Shown one piece after another: positions 55,481-64,000 of a stretch of 64,000 bases of DNA. This DNA is from Erpobdella octoculata (Eukaryota > Annelida > Clitellata > Hirudinida > Erpobdellidae), in NCBI GenBank assembly GCA_963978895.1, contig OZ022244.1, positions 21,329,992 to 21,393,991 of the forward strand. Reading direction: 5' to 3'. The notes under the pieces are model-generated. The model had not been told where the DNA came from. It did not search any database and saw only the letters and a list, made by a program, of their open reading frames with translations. How positions within the stretch are numbered: the first letter of the stretch is position 1; the number at the start of each line of letters is the position of its first letter. Made by a program: the position numbers and the translations under genes.

Positions 55481-56213
55481 CTGCTAGACGTATTGATTCA
55501 AACGAGTTATATGGCTAAATCACGACGTACAAAATGGGCTTTATGTAATGGCATTGTTTTTTTCACAATCTATCAAGTTTTTTTTATGATAATAATGCAG
55601 TTACAATTTTCCATCATATTCAGGATACTAAATTTTTATAGTTTTCTATCTGCCTGCAGGAAAAGAAAATACGTTATAAGTTGGCAGTACCTACTCAAAA
55701 AAAATCGTATGGCACCATCCATAACCACAAAATTGAGCGAATGACTTGCATATGTGACTAAAGGACTATTGAATTCACTTGCTAAAGTTTTTTTTATGCA
55801 TTTTTCCTACTCTTTTTCAAGGCTGCCGAGAGGGGAAGACGGGATAATCCTGAGTCCGTACTTTTTGGAGGGCCTAGGTCTGAAGAAATTCTGAAAAGTT
55901 TAGGATGAAAAGGTTGAGAAGTCTTTTCAACTATCCTCATCCCATGTCATCAACTATTTTAAAAAGAACAAGTAAAGGAAAAACAAGTTTTTGAACATAA
56001 ACTTTTATATATATATATATATATATATAGCTTTTTACCAATGCTTTTATTAACTCGTCGTCTCTGTTTCTCTGTCTGTTTCAAATCTTGCAATCAATTT
56101 TTGAGTCACTTCCTGATGATAGATTTTTTTCAAATTTTGCATACATGCTCAAAATAGAAGACAATGCAATATTCAATTATTAGTTTTACAATAAGTCAAT
56201 TAATTTAGTTAAT
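55481..56213. other. AT-rich, short (AT)n tract, no gene seen
   Basis: AT tract at 56010-56030. An open frame at 55493-55744 is hydrophobic but lacks any family motif. Confidence 0.4.
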
Positions 56214-56300
56214 TTTCTTGAGGGTTTTATCGAGGGGTTTCTTGAGGGTTTTCTTGAGGGTTTTCTTGAGGGTTTTCTTGAGGGTTTTCTTGAGGGTTTT
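56214..56300. repeat. 12-bp repeat 'ttttcttgaggg' at the left edge of a gap
   Basis: Six to seven units of ttttcttgaggg lead into the run of N. Confidence 0.95.
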
Positions 56301-56500
56301 NNNNNNNNNNNNNNNNNNNNNNNNNNNNNNNNNNNNNNNNNNNNNNNNNNNNNNNNNNNNNNNNNNNNNNNNNNNNNNNNNNNNNNNNNNNNNNNNNNNN
56401 NNNNNNNNNNNNNNNNNNNNNNNNNNNNNNNNNNNNNNNNNNNNNNNNNNNNNNNNNNNNNNNNNNNNNNNNNNNNNNNNNNNNNNNNNNNNNNNNNNNN
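56301..56500. other. Assembly gap (200 N)
   Basis: Exactly 200 undetermined bases, probably a placeholder length. The gap lies between two different simple repeats, so its real size is unknown. Confidence 1.
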
Positions 56501-56575
56501 TTTCTCTTTCTCTTTCTCTTTCTCTTTCTCTTTCTCTTTCCTCTTTCTCTTTCTCTCTTTTCTCTTTCTCTCTGC
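56501..56575. repeat. (TTTCTC)n microsatellite at the right edge of the gap
   Basis: TTTCTC hexamers, then CTCTTT variants. Confidence 0.95.
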
Positions 56576-56935
56576 TTTGCAGCATCTCTTCTGAAAGAAT
56601 TTATTAAAATATTTCAAAGAGATGCTTCCATCTCCAACTGAGAGTGCCGGCATGTTTGTTCAGTACTTTGAATCTACCGGCATTTGTCACGAAGGAGTGG
56701 AAAAAGAATCTAAAACGTCGTCAAAAAGCTTGAAAGTTCGAATCGAAAGCACAGGCGGTGATTTTTTAAAAAATAGTCAATTAACTTTTTCACCAGGTGT
56801 CTCGAGATTGCAATAGATGTATAAGTAGGAAATATCTCAAATAACAAGATATTTCCTGTCGCACGTGTAGATAACTTTTAATAAACTGATCTCATTGTCG
56901 TTTCACAGTTTTTATTATATACTTTTATTCAACTT
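56576..56935. other. Unique sequence, ORF of unknown status
   Basis: An open frame on the plus strand (56622-56816, 64 codons, MLPSPTESAGMFVQYF...) is less AT-rich than its surroundings. It has no recognised domain and no good splice sites at both ends. It may be a small exon or chance. Confidence 0.15.
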
Positions 56936-57100
56936 GCAATCTCTGTTTGTTTGTGTCTTTCTCTCTACGCAAATCTAGCAAGTAAAATTTAACCAGTTTT
57001 TTTACTAGCTAGGAAGCTGAAACTTTCAGCTTTATATTTATATTGGATGACAATACATGATTCAATTGATTTCGACATATGCATATAAACTAAACAGATG
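56936..57100 (+). mobile_element. Dispersed repeat (forward copy)
   Basis: 'cttgcaatctctgtttgttt', 'aagctgaaactttcagcttt', 'ttggatgacaatacatgatt'. The reverse complement of 6290-6480 matches over most of its length; 29480-29560 is a shorter relative. Confidence 0.6.
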
Positions 57101-57189
57101 AAAAGTGTGATCATCGAGCAGCAAAGTGAGCACGTGATTCATCTGAAGATCTCGTAACATTCATGACGTCACGATTTATTCCTTTATGT

Positions 57190-57848
<659 letters not shown>

Positions 57849-58059
57849 GTTACGATCGTTTTTTGAATATCTTTCGTATTTCTAAAGTGAAATGCAAGTA
57901 TGTGTTGAAAAACTCGTTTTTCCCTTTACTGCTTTCCCCCTTGGCTTGGTTGGGACAGGCTCACATTAGGCGAGATAAATGTGAATACATCTAGCAATAA
58001 ATAATTTTTAAATTGATTAGGAAGCCATTTCGTTTCGTCCCAACTGTGAAATTGAAGCC

Positions 58060-58305
58060 AGAGGTGGACATGAATTGCGTTGACCCATGGGTTGGATTGG
58101 GTTGGATTGGGTTGGGTACTTGGGTCAAATTTGTTGACACATGCGTGGGATGAGTTGAAAAAAATTGACAAAAAACCTTTAAGTAAAACAATTCAACTTT
58201 GAATTGAATTGGGTTAGAAAAATTAACTTTTCAGGTGGGTCGGGTTGAGAAAACGGTGATTTTGGTTGGGTCGCCAAAAATGGACCCATGTCAACCTCTG
58301 TTTGA
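58060..58305. mobile_element. Small inverted-repeat element, copy 1
   Basis: Left edge agaggtggacatgaatt and right edge (inverted) agaggttgacatgggtcc. Inside are repeated GGGTTGGATT units and 'gggtcgccaaaaatggaccc'. A shorter relative at 63067-63145 has the same ends and the same 'gatcgccaaaaatgaaccc'. MITE-like; the superfamily is unknown. Confidence 0.6.
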
Positions 58306-58781
58306 AGCGACTTAGTAAAGTAATAGTTGTAAAAAAGCAATATTCCTTCAGTTTTCTATCGTTCGAGATTTGATTATTAGAAAAACACATTTTTTATACT
58401 TCGGTTAAATCCCATCTTGAGAACTATAGCGTTTCAAAAATTATTTACAAAAGCAGAACATTTGTTATAAATCGAGCCTCAAAAATGACGAAATAGGAAA
58501 AAAATAACATGCATAAATTAACATAAATTAATTGGCATGAAGAATAATTAATTAAACATGAAGTCGAGTGGCATGGGAATTCCCTCTAGCGACGGGTTGC
58601 GCTAGCGGGCGACGACAACGGCCAAATGGCTACATGTAATGCCACGAAACAGAGAAACAAGAACGGCAAGAATGAGAGGCGATTTGAACTCTTGAACTCT
58701 TGTGTAGATATAAATATATTTACACTTCATCATCGTTTGTTCATTTACTAAGTGTTATTTAATTTAATGAATAATAAAAAG
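58306..58781. other. 3' flank of the FN3-gene exon E
   Basis: AT-rich. On the minus strand an ATTAAA lies about 20-25 bases after the stop at 58782. A GC-richer stretch lies at 58565-58660 with no exon found. Confidence 0.35.
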
Positions 58782-59320
58782 TCAACCATCTTGTTTCGGA
58801 TAGGTACTTATATAATGGGGTGCACTCCAGGCAGATTCGACATCGGTCAAATACTTGACCTGGTAGGCGTACTTGGCATTCAGCATCAGATCTTCTAGAA
58901 CTGCCATGTTTTCCAGCATGCTGCGTGTCGACCAGTGCCATACGTTCCCGTTCGAGTCTTCCCTTCTGTATCTCAACTTGAAACTTTTTGGTCGAACCTT
59001 GCTTTGACAATCCGACGTCGGAGGGTGCTGAGGCCACGTGATGAAAGCACTGACCTTGACCTGGAGAAGAACTTTGAACTCTACGTTGATTTGCTCTGGC
59101 CTGACAGTGTTTAAGTCTTCTGAACTTTCTGACGATAAGTTTTGCTCTCTTTTTCGCTTGTTCGAAGGCAGTTCGTCCATATCTTCCTCTTTTAGCAAAT
59201 CGTCGTCTTCGTCATAATCGATCGTGTTTTCTTCCGTTTCATTCGATTGGTTGTTGTTAATGTTGTTGTTGTTGTTGACGATTTCGGAGATCCTGTTGTT
59301 GTTGGCGACGGTTTTGTCGA
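58782..59320 (-). CDS. DCC/neogenin-like receptor, exon E: acidic linker and extra FN3 domain, stop
   Basis: Minus strand. The acceptor (ttttattttcag) ends at 59321 and phase matches exon D. It starts VDKTVANNNRISEIV, has an Asn run (NNNNNINNNQ) from a small GTT repeat, then an acidic stretch (YDEDDDLLKEEDMDEL) and a basic KRKR. It then has an FN3-like domain: VKVSAFITWPQHPP, FKLRYRREDSNGNVWHWSTR, LEDLMLNAKYAYQVKYL, WSAPHYISTYP. The W, Y/RYR, L..L....Y..(Q/R)V positions fit FN3. It ends KQDG and TGA (58782-58784). No membrane segment is present, so this exon would give a secreted form, unless a weak donor (ATG then gttgac, 58786) is used. Vertebrate DCC has no FN3 here. Confidence 0.7.
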
Positions 59321-60848
59321 CTGAAAATAAAACGTCGGAAAAGTTTTTTTTTACTTAAAAAAAATCATCAAATTTGTCAAACGAGTCAAACATGCGACAA
59401 AAACACCAACCAGCCAGTAACACGTGACAAGCACATCTTATATACGCTATTTTAAAAAAAATGTCATTAGCGCTTTAAGGTCAGAAACGGATATGACGAC
59501 ATGTGTTATTTTTTAATGGACATAACAAATCTGGGACAGATGAAATTACGGAATCTGAAATAATTCTTCAGTGCTTGTGAGAAGCAAAACAAATTCTTTA
59601 AACTTTCAAATGTTTCAATTATTATTATTTAAAATTTCACATTTTTTGTCCTGATTCTCTTACTACAACGATATTTCATCTCAACTTTGACGTGGAATTT
59701 ATCTCTGAAAAAGTGATAGGGGAAGAATGAGATAGGGATGAAGAGGTTCAGGGGGAGGGGGGTTCAGGAAAGGAAGAAGAGGGGGTTCAAGGAATATAAA
59801 AGAAGGGTAAGTTCAAGAAGAGAGAGGAAGATTCAGAGGAAGAAAGTGAGAAAGAGACTGATAGGAAGAAAGAAAGAAAAAGGGGAAATAAGCAGGATGT
59901 GGAGAGAAAAGATGATGTGAAGGACCACACGCGCGTGTATTGAATTAACGCTGGTGGTGAGATGAGAGCAGTGTTCATAAATCAAAAATATTTGAGTTGA
60001 ATTTATTTTCAAATTCGTATAAGTTGAAAAAAATAGATTAAAAGTTAAATTTTGATCGTATTTTCGTGATGTAAATAAACATTAACTTATTGTATTACTG
60101 ATATAGGAAGTTTATTTTTAGCGTCTTATTCCATTGTTAGAATAAAATTAAAGCACTTGAAATGAAAGAACATGTGTCGTGTGCTGATTTATTGATGTAG
60201 CGCATCTCTATAAATATAGGATTTCATTTTACGAAATTTTAACAAGCCATCCGTTAAATTTGATTATAAAATTTATTCAATTTATTAATTTTTTATTAAA
60301 TAAAAACGTGTAATGAATCGGAAATGGAGTTAATAAAAATCCATTTATCGCTTAGAAATTTTGAACTTCTTAAAATAACTCGATGAATTCCAAAAGTTTT
60401 TACGAATTTTCATTTTTTATGCAGTTGATTGATTGATTAAAAATAACTTTTTTTCAGATTCGTCATAAATAATTTTTAAAAAAATTTTTAAGACAAAAAA
60501 CTTTTGACAAATGAACATTAGCGCGATGGTTTTCTCTAATTTTCATTAAAATTTCATAAGCTTCGTTTTTGCGACACATTCTGAGAAAGACACGTCCTTG
60601 TATGGTGTAGAATTACGCAACTGCGTCAGACTCAATCAAAGGAGTGAAGATGACTCTCCATCCAGTCTATAAAACTTCTTAAGATTCTGAACCATAAAAT
60701 ATTAAACTGAAAACTAAGCAGCCGTGTATCACGCTATAAATATCCGCTTGTCATGTGATCTATCATGTGACTAACAAGCGCGTTTCTCCTTTTAAACACT
60801 ATCAGTCACTTTTTTTATTTTATTTTTTTTTCTTAATTTCAAACAAAC
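59321..60848 (-). other. Intron D-E of the FN3 gene
   Basis: AT-rich, with an AG-rich tract at 59720-59920 (plus strand). Ends follow GT-AG. No repeat copy was identified inside. Confidence 0.6.
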
Positions 60849-61091
60849 CTTCGTTGTTTCTGTTAATTTCGGGTTTGTGAGCGTAGGCGTCTGGATTTTT
60901 GAAGACGACGTTGATCTTCGTTATGTCGGATTTCGGACCGTAACCGATGGAATTCTTCGCTTGCACTCTGAAGAAGTAACTGTTTGCAACTTGCAAATTG
61001 TGGACGATCGCCTCGGTCTTTTGTCTCACAGTGATGGACTGCCAGTTGTCAGAAGGAAGTTCAACGTTATCGGTGTACTGAACCATATAGT
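60849..61091 (-). CDS. DCC/neogenin-like receptor, exon D: second half of an FN3 domain
   Basis: 243 nt, acceptor ttaaaatgacag, donor gtttgt; begins with 2 nt of a split codon and ends in phase 1. It reads DYMVQYTDNVELPSDNWQ, TEAIVHNLQVANSYFFRV, QAKNSIGYGPKSDI, then a linker to NRNNEG. The pattern '(D/G)Y...YT.....(D/N)W......L....YYF.(I/V)QA.NS.G.GP.S' is that of the last FN3 domain of DCC, neogenin and frazzled, the netrin receptors that steer axons and cells at the plasma membrane. The match is strong in pattern; sequence identity was not measured. Confidence 0.85.
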
Positions 61092-61734
61092 CTGTCATTT
61101 TAAAACATAAAATAATAATAATAATAACAGAATATTATTTTTAAAACCGCTCAATAGAGCTTTTCCTAATAACTTTCAACAAAGTCAATAACTTTATTTC
61201 AAACAATGAAAAGCACATCTCTGATCGATTTCTTATCACTCGACAGTCCATAGATTGTGTTTTAATTTCCATTTCGTATGACGAAATTCAATCCTGCCCA
61301 TATATGATCCTGCCACCAACGAACTCTCTAAACTAGCACAAAACTTTAATGGGGTGAGGTGTGGCGGTGGTGGCTAAGCGGTAAAGCGTTCGCCTGTCGC
61401 CTTGTAGGTCGGCGGTTCGAATCTCACTGGCGTCACCATCGTAGCTCCCTTAAGCAAGGAGTTTACACGCATTGCTCAGGTTGAGTGTCTCGCGGGGTTA
61501 ACAACTCCTTTCACTAACCTTAAAAAAAAAAACAAAACAAAAAAAAAACATGTTATTGGGCTCCCTAGAAACCACGGTGGAGGTATTTCAAAGATATCTG
61601 ATGTGCATAAGGTGTTACTTAACAGCCCTCTTTTTTCCGCTTCTTGAACTCTTGCAACCCGCTACACCCCTTACAAACCGCTAAGAAATCAGTTTTATAA
61701 AATGTTCGTCCTTCTCTGAACCCCGGTCACTTAC
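61092..61734 (-). other. Intron C-D of the FN3 gene
   Basis: Contains a tRNA-derived SINE (61355-61545). Donor gtaagt at exon C and acceptor acag at exon D. Confidence 0.75.
61355..61545 (+). mobile_element. tRNA-derived SINE
   Basis: A box TGGCTAAGCGGT (61371-61382) and B box GGTTCGAATCT (61414-61424) at normal spacing form a tRNA-like head. The body has 'ccttaagcaaggagtttaca' and 'acgcattgctcaggttgag', ending in A-rich sequence at about 61530-61550. It lies antisense to the FN3 gene. A functional tRNA is unlikely because the arms do not pair fully. Confidence 0.8.
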
Positions 61735-61854
61735 CTGTGATGTTCCCATTGGGCAGCCTAGGGGGCCTCCAATGCACAAGGGCGTCGGCTAGGCCGAGTT
61801 GTTCATCGATGCTCTGCAGGGTGACGGTGAGAGAGCGGGGAGGGGAACCTGGAG
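61735..61854 (-). CDS. DCC/neogenin-like receptor, exon C: first half of an FN3 domain
   Basis: 120 nt, acceptor ttttcttccag, donor gtaagt. With the split codon from exon B it reads PGSPPRSLTVTLQS, ADALVHWRPPRLPNGNIT and then exon D's DYMVQY. 'P..(L/V)TV......(V/I)....W.PP...NG.IT.Y' is the standard first half of an FN3 domain and matches the domain before the membrane in DCC and neogenin. Reading phase is 2 nt at the start and 1 nt at the end, in step with both neighbours. Confidence 0.85.
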
Positions 61855-62083
61855 CTGGAAGAAAAAAGATTTCCAATTTTTTATAGAAAATTAAATATAA
61901 ATATTATTAATTTAAAAAATATATTCAACTCCGCCTCGCTAATTGCGAGCCAGTCCCAAGCCTGGAGAAAGGAGGAGGGAAAAGTTAGAAGGATCAAATT
62001 ATGATCCACGACAGGAAGTACTTAGGTTCTTCCAACATACAGACATTTCAGTCTTAAAACACCTTGTGTAAAGGACTATAAAC

Positions 62084-62121
<38 letters not shown>

Positions 62122-62236
62122 TAATTTTATTATAATTAAGCGAAATAATTAATAATTAAACGTTGATTGGCTTAAATTCGAATCAAGTTGAGTTTCTGAA
62201 GTTCTGATTTATTTATTATAGTTTAAAATAACTTAC
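61855..62236 (-). other. Intron B-C of the FN3 gene
   Basis: Largely a copy of the dispersed repeat described at 9921 (61927-62116), ending in a run of about 30 A on the plus strand. Confidence 0.75.
61927..62116 (+). mobile_element. Dispersed short repeat, copy 3, with poly-A tail
   Basis: 'gccagtcccaagcctgg', 'ggatcaaattatgatccacg', 'acaggaagtacttagg' and 'aaaggactataaact', followed by about 30 A. The poly-A tail here indicates retrotransposition. Related to the inverted pair 9921-10085 and 10212-10375. Confidence 0.75.
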
Positions 62237-62351
62237 GGATTTCCGATGTTCTGTTGGATATGGTGGACGAAAATTGACCCGTTTGACCGTCCTTGATTGT
62301 TCTGACCTTGAACTCGTACCTGGTAGCGGGCGTCAGGCCACTAATTGTCAC
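62237..62351 (-). CDS. DCC/neogenin-like receptor, exon B: second half of an FN3 domain
   Basis: 115 nt with donor gtaagt (62231-62236) and phase 0 start. It reads VTISGLTPATRYEFKVR, TIKDGQTGQFSSTISNRTSE. 'L.P.T.YEF.V' is the classic F-strand signature of FN3. Its acceptor (tgtattgcag) is repeated with the start of the exon: two more copies lie upstream at 24-bp steps (exon-start equivalents 62375 and 62399). All are in frame, so use of an upstream acceptor would add 8 or 16 residues (VTITFVLQ, VTIKFVLQ). Confidence 0.85.
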
Positions 62352-62424
62352 CTGCAATACAAATGTAATTGTCACCTGCAATACAAACTTAATTGTCACC
62401 TGCAGTACAAACTTAATAGTAAAT
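62352..62424 (-). repeat. 24-bp tandem repeat duplicating a splice acceptor
   Basis: On the minus strand the unit reads about ttaagtttgtattgcag then gtgacaa, three times (including the exon's own). Each unit holds a pyrimidine-poor but complete acceptor AG followed by GTGACAATTA. Confidence 0.9.
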
Positions 62425-62463
62425 TCTTTTAATCCTTTCAAAAACATCGCGAAAATGCAGATT

Positions 62464-62570
62464 ATTAAGTCCTTTATATTAATTTTTTTCTATTTCAAAG
62501 ACTTTTTATCATAAAAAAAATTTCGCGAACAATTTTTAGTCGTTGAATTAAAAAAATTATAAAGGATTTA
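62464..62570. mobile_element. Short MITE, both ends of the 'AAATCCTTTATA' family
   Basis: Left 'taagtcctttatattaa', right 'attataaaggattta'. About 105 bp in all, an internally deleted relative of 14167-14675. Confidence 0.5.
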
Positions 62571-62664
62571 AAAAAACGAAGGTTCATTTGTTTTCAGAAT
62601 TGTAGCAGGAATGAAATAAAAATGAGAAATTCAGCAATTGAAAATAGGAAATGAAATATTGTTG

Positions 62665-62800
62665 AAATGAGGTCACGAGAGATAAGAAGTTTCAGTGGTT
62701 GGCCTGTTATCTCAAGGCAACAGGTTCAACTCTCGTGGTTTCATGCTTTCATCCCTCCCAGTCGGTCATGATACTGATTGATACTGAGGCATTTTTTTCA
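62665..62800 (+). mobile_element. tRNA-derived SINE fragment
   Basis: B box GGTTCAACTCT at 62723-62733 with an A-box-like 'cagtggttggcc' about 35 bp upstream; the paired arm reads cacgagag...ctctcgtgg. The body is short. Confidence 0.5.
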
Positions 62801-63066
62801 TTTCTAAATCAAGAAAATAAATTTATTTCGAATTCGACATTTTCAGAGGTCGACGTTTTCTCAAAAGTAAAGCATGAAAATGAAGAAACTCGAGTTGCAC
62901 GAGTTTGAATTTTCTGATGAGCAAAAAACTTTCAACGCGGTGTTGAAATGAAACGTCATTTTGCAGTATGCTGTGTTTAATCCAATTGTTTTATTTATAT
63001 AACATAATATATTAAAACAGCCAAGTAAAAAGTAAATTGGTTTCTAAAAATTGCAATCAATCAACT

Positions 63067-63145
63067 GCAGAGTACCCCAGAGATGGACACGGGTTGGGTT
63101 GACCCGTGGCTTGGGTGGGATCGCCAAAAATGAACCCATGCCCAT
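63067..63145. mobile_element. Small inverted-repeat element, copy 2
   Basis: 'agagatggacacgggttggg' and 'gatcgccaaaaatgaaccca' repeat the ends of 58060-58305 with most of the middle deleted. Confidence 0.5.
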
Positions 63146-63201
63146 CAATGTCGTGGTTGAAAAAAATTAAATTAAATGATTGTTAAAAAAAATAAATCTA
63201 C

Positions 63202-63416
63202 ATGAAGTTTCTTGGAGTGTTCAGATCGTTCAACGAGCTGTCCATTGAGCGGGTTGGTAGATTGGTAGTGTACGACGTAATACCTGTTGTCCTGGATGGA
63301 TGATTTCAAGTGGGAGGTCGGTAGGGAGGGGTCCGACCATGTCAGAGCGACGGTGTTGGAAGAGAGGACTGTACTTTTTAAATTTATCGGCGGTGGCGGT
63401 GGGGGGACTGAAGGGA
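63202..63416 (-). CDS. DCC/neogenin-like receptor, exon A: first half of an FN3 domain
   Basis: 215 nt, acceptor ttcaatcatttcag, donor gtagat; starts with 2 nt of a split codon and ends in phase 0. It reads PSVPPPPPINLKSTVLSSNT, VALTWSDPSLP, SSIQDNRYYVVHYQSTNPL, then VERSEHSKKLH before exon B's VTISGL. The DNRYY.V.(Y/W) segment and the Pro-rich lead-in are typical of the next-to-last FN3 domain of DCC and neogenin. Exons further 5' would lie beyond the right edge of the window. Confidence 0.85.
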
Positions 63417-63825
63417 CTGAAATGATTGAAAAATAAAAAATAATAATTATTATTATTACTATTATTGTTGTTATTATTGATTTATTGAATTAATGAATGA
63501 AATGAAATTAAATAGATCGATCAACCTACCCAATTAATTAAAAAATTAAAATTAACAACTTTAGAAATACGCAACAAATCTTTAAATCTTTCTTTAAATG
63601 GTCTCAACTTCTCGCTTCCTACAACCTGAGACATGGAAATCTGATCTTCCTCATAACTTCATCTCATCCATACATGACAGAACCAAATCACCAACTCTGT
63701 CGCAAAGGTCACCACCATCATCATCATCATCATCCCAATCGTCATCATCATCACCACCATCATCATCATCATCATCACCATAATCATCATCATCGTCATC
63801 GTTATCGTCATCGTCATCGTCATCG

Positions 63826-63862
<37 letters not shown>

Positions 63863-63882
63863 CATCATCATCATCATCATCC

Positions 63883-63927
<45 letters not shown>

Positions 63928-64000
63928 GAAACAAAACAAGTGTCGATCAAAACTGATAGAGAATGAAGAAGCAGTTGAAATGCTGATCGGGTTTTATTGA
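63417..64000. other. 5' intron of the FN3 gene with a trinucleotide tract
   Basis: A CAT/CGT microsatellite occupies about 63708-63926. No further exon is seen up to the window edge. Confidence 0.55.
63708..63926. repeat. (CAT)n / CATCGT microsatellite
   Basis: Imperfect CAT repeat with CGT and CAC units, related in kind to 36832-36990 and 15701-15990. Confidence 0.96.

Larger units (their letters stand above)
62425..63201 (-). other. Intron A-B of the FN3 gene
   Basis: Holds a short MITE (62464-62570), a tRNA-like SINE piece (62665-62800) and a small inverted-repeat element (63067-63145). Donor gtagat at exon A. Confidence 0.7.

Noticed and set aside
61371..61440. Possible functional tRNA gene
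   Set aside because: A and B boxes are good but the acceptor and anticodon arms do not pair properly and a SINE body follows.

Overview
The window is animal nuclear DNA, most likely from an invertebrate. It is AT-rich, has spliced genes with GT-AG introns, very long microsatellites, tRNA-derived SINEs, several classes of retrotransposon and hAT-type DNA transposons. Nothing fixes the species. There is one assembly gap (200 N, 56301-56500).

Host genes occupy little of it. (1) 58782-63416, minus strand: five consecutive exons of a DCC/neogenin/frazzled-type receptor. Phases match across every junction, and the exons encode three fibronectin type III (FN3) domains. One acceptor is triplicated in frame, and the last visible exon ends in a stop. 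(2) Plus strand, ~5.7-43.1 kb: a putative secreted peptide precursor. A signal-peptide exon (16337-16452) ends at a phase-0 donor. It could join a helix-coding exon (37921-38040) and an acidic exon (42845-43124) that carries a Lys-Arg site followed by a short two-cysteine peptide. I do not recognise this precursor.

Mobile DNA dominates. At 17096-29316 lies a head-to-tail array of a non-LTR retrotransposon with a restriction-like endonuclease, which I recognise as HERO-like. It has three intact 3788-bp copies, each with an ORF of about 1149 codons, preceded by a fragment with an inverted head resembling twin priming. The array sits inside an (ACAT)n microsatellite. At 29665-31712 is a Penelope-like element (PLE): the RT tail and GIY-YIG endonuclease of one copy, then a hammerhead-ribozyme-like motif, then the first codons of a second copy. 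At 32021-35835 (minus) is a CR1/L2-like LINE with intact ORF1 and an ORF2 broken by one frameshift and one stop. These three elements, plus a 323-bp hAT MITE, lie in the candidate intron between the signal-peptide exon and its downstream exons.

Layout: 1-5.7 kb, AT-rich with microsatellites; 5.7-5.9, possible promoter; 6-11, decayed repeats, a LINE scrap and an inverted repeat pair; 11-16, microsatellites, minisatellites and MITEs; 16.3-17, signal-peptide exon and SINE; 17-29.3, HERO-like array; 29.4-36.4, PLE and LINE bounded by long (AT)n tracts; 36.8-43.3, hAT MITE, decayed transposase-like gene and precursor exons; 43.3-58.7, MITEs, a hAT copy with 8-bp target duplication, a foldback element, minisatellites, the gap and a ~660-bp (TTTA)n tract; 58.8-64, the FN3 gene with SINEs in its introns.

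All calls are by eye. Family names rest on remembered motif patterns, not on a database search.
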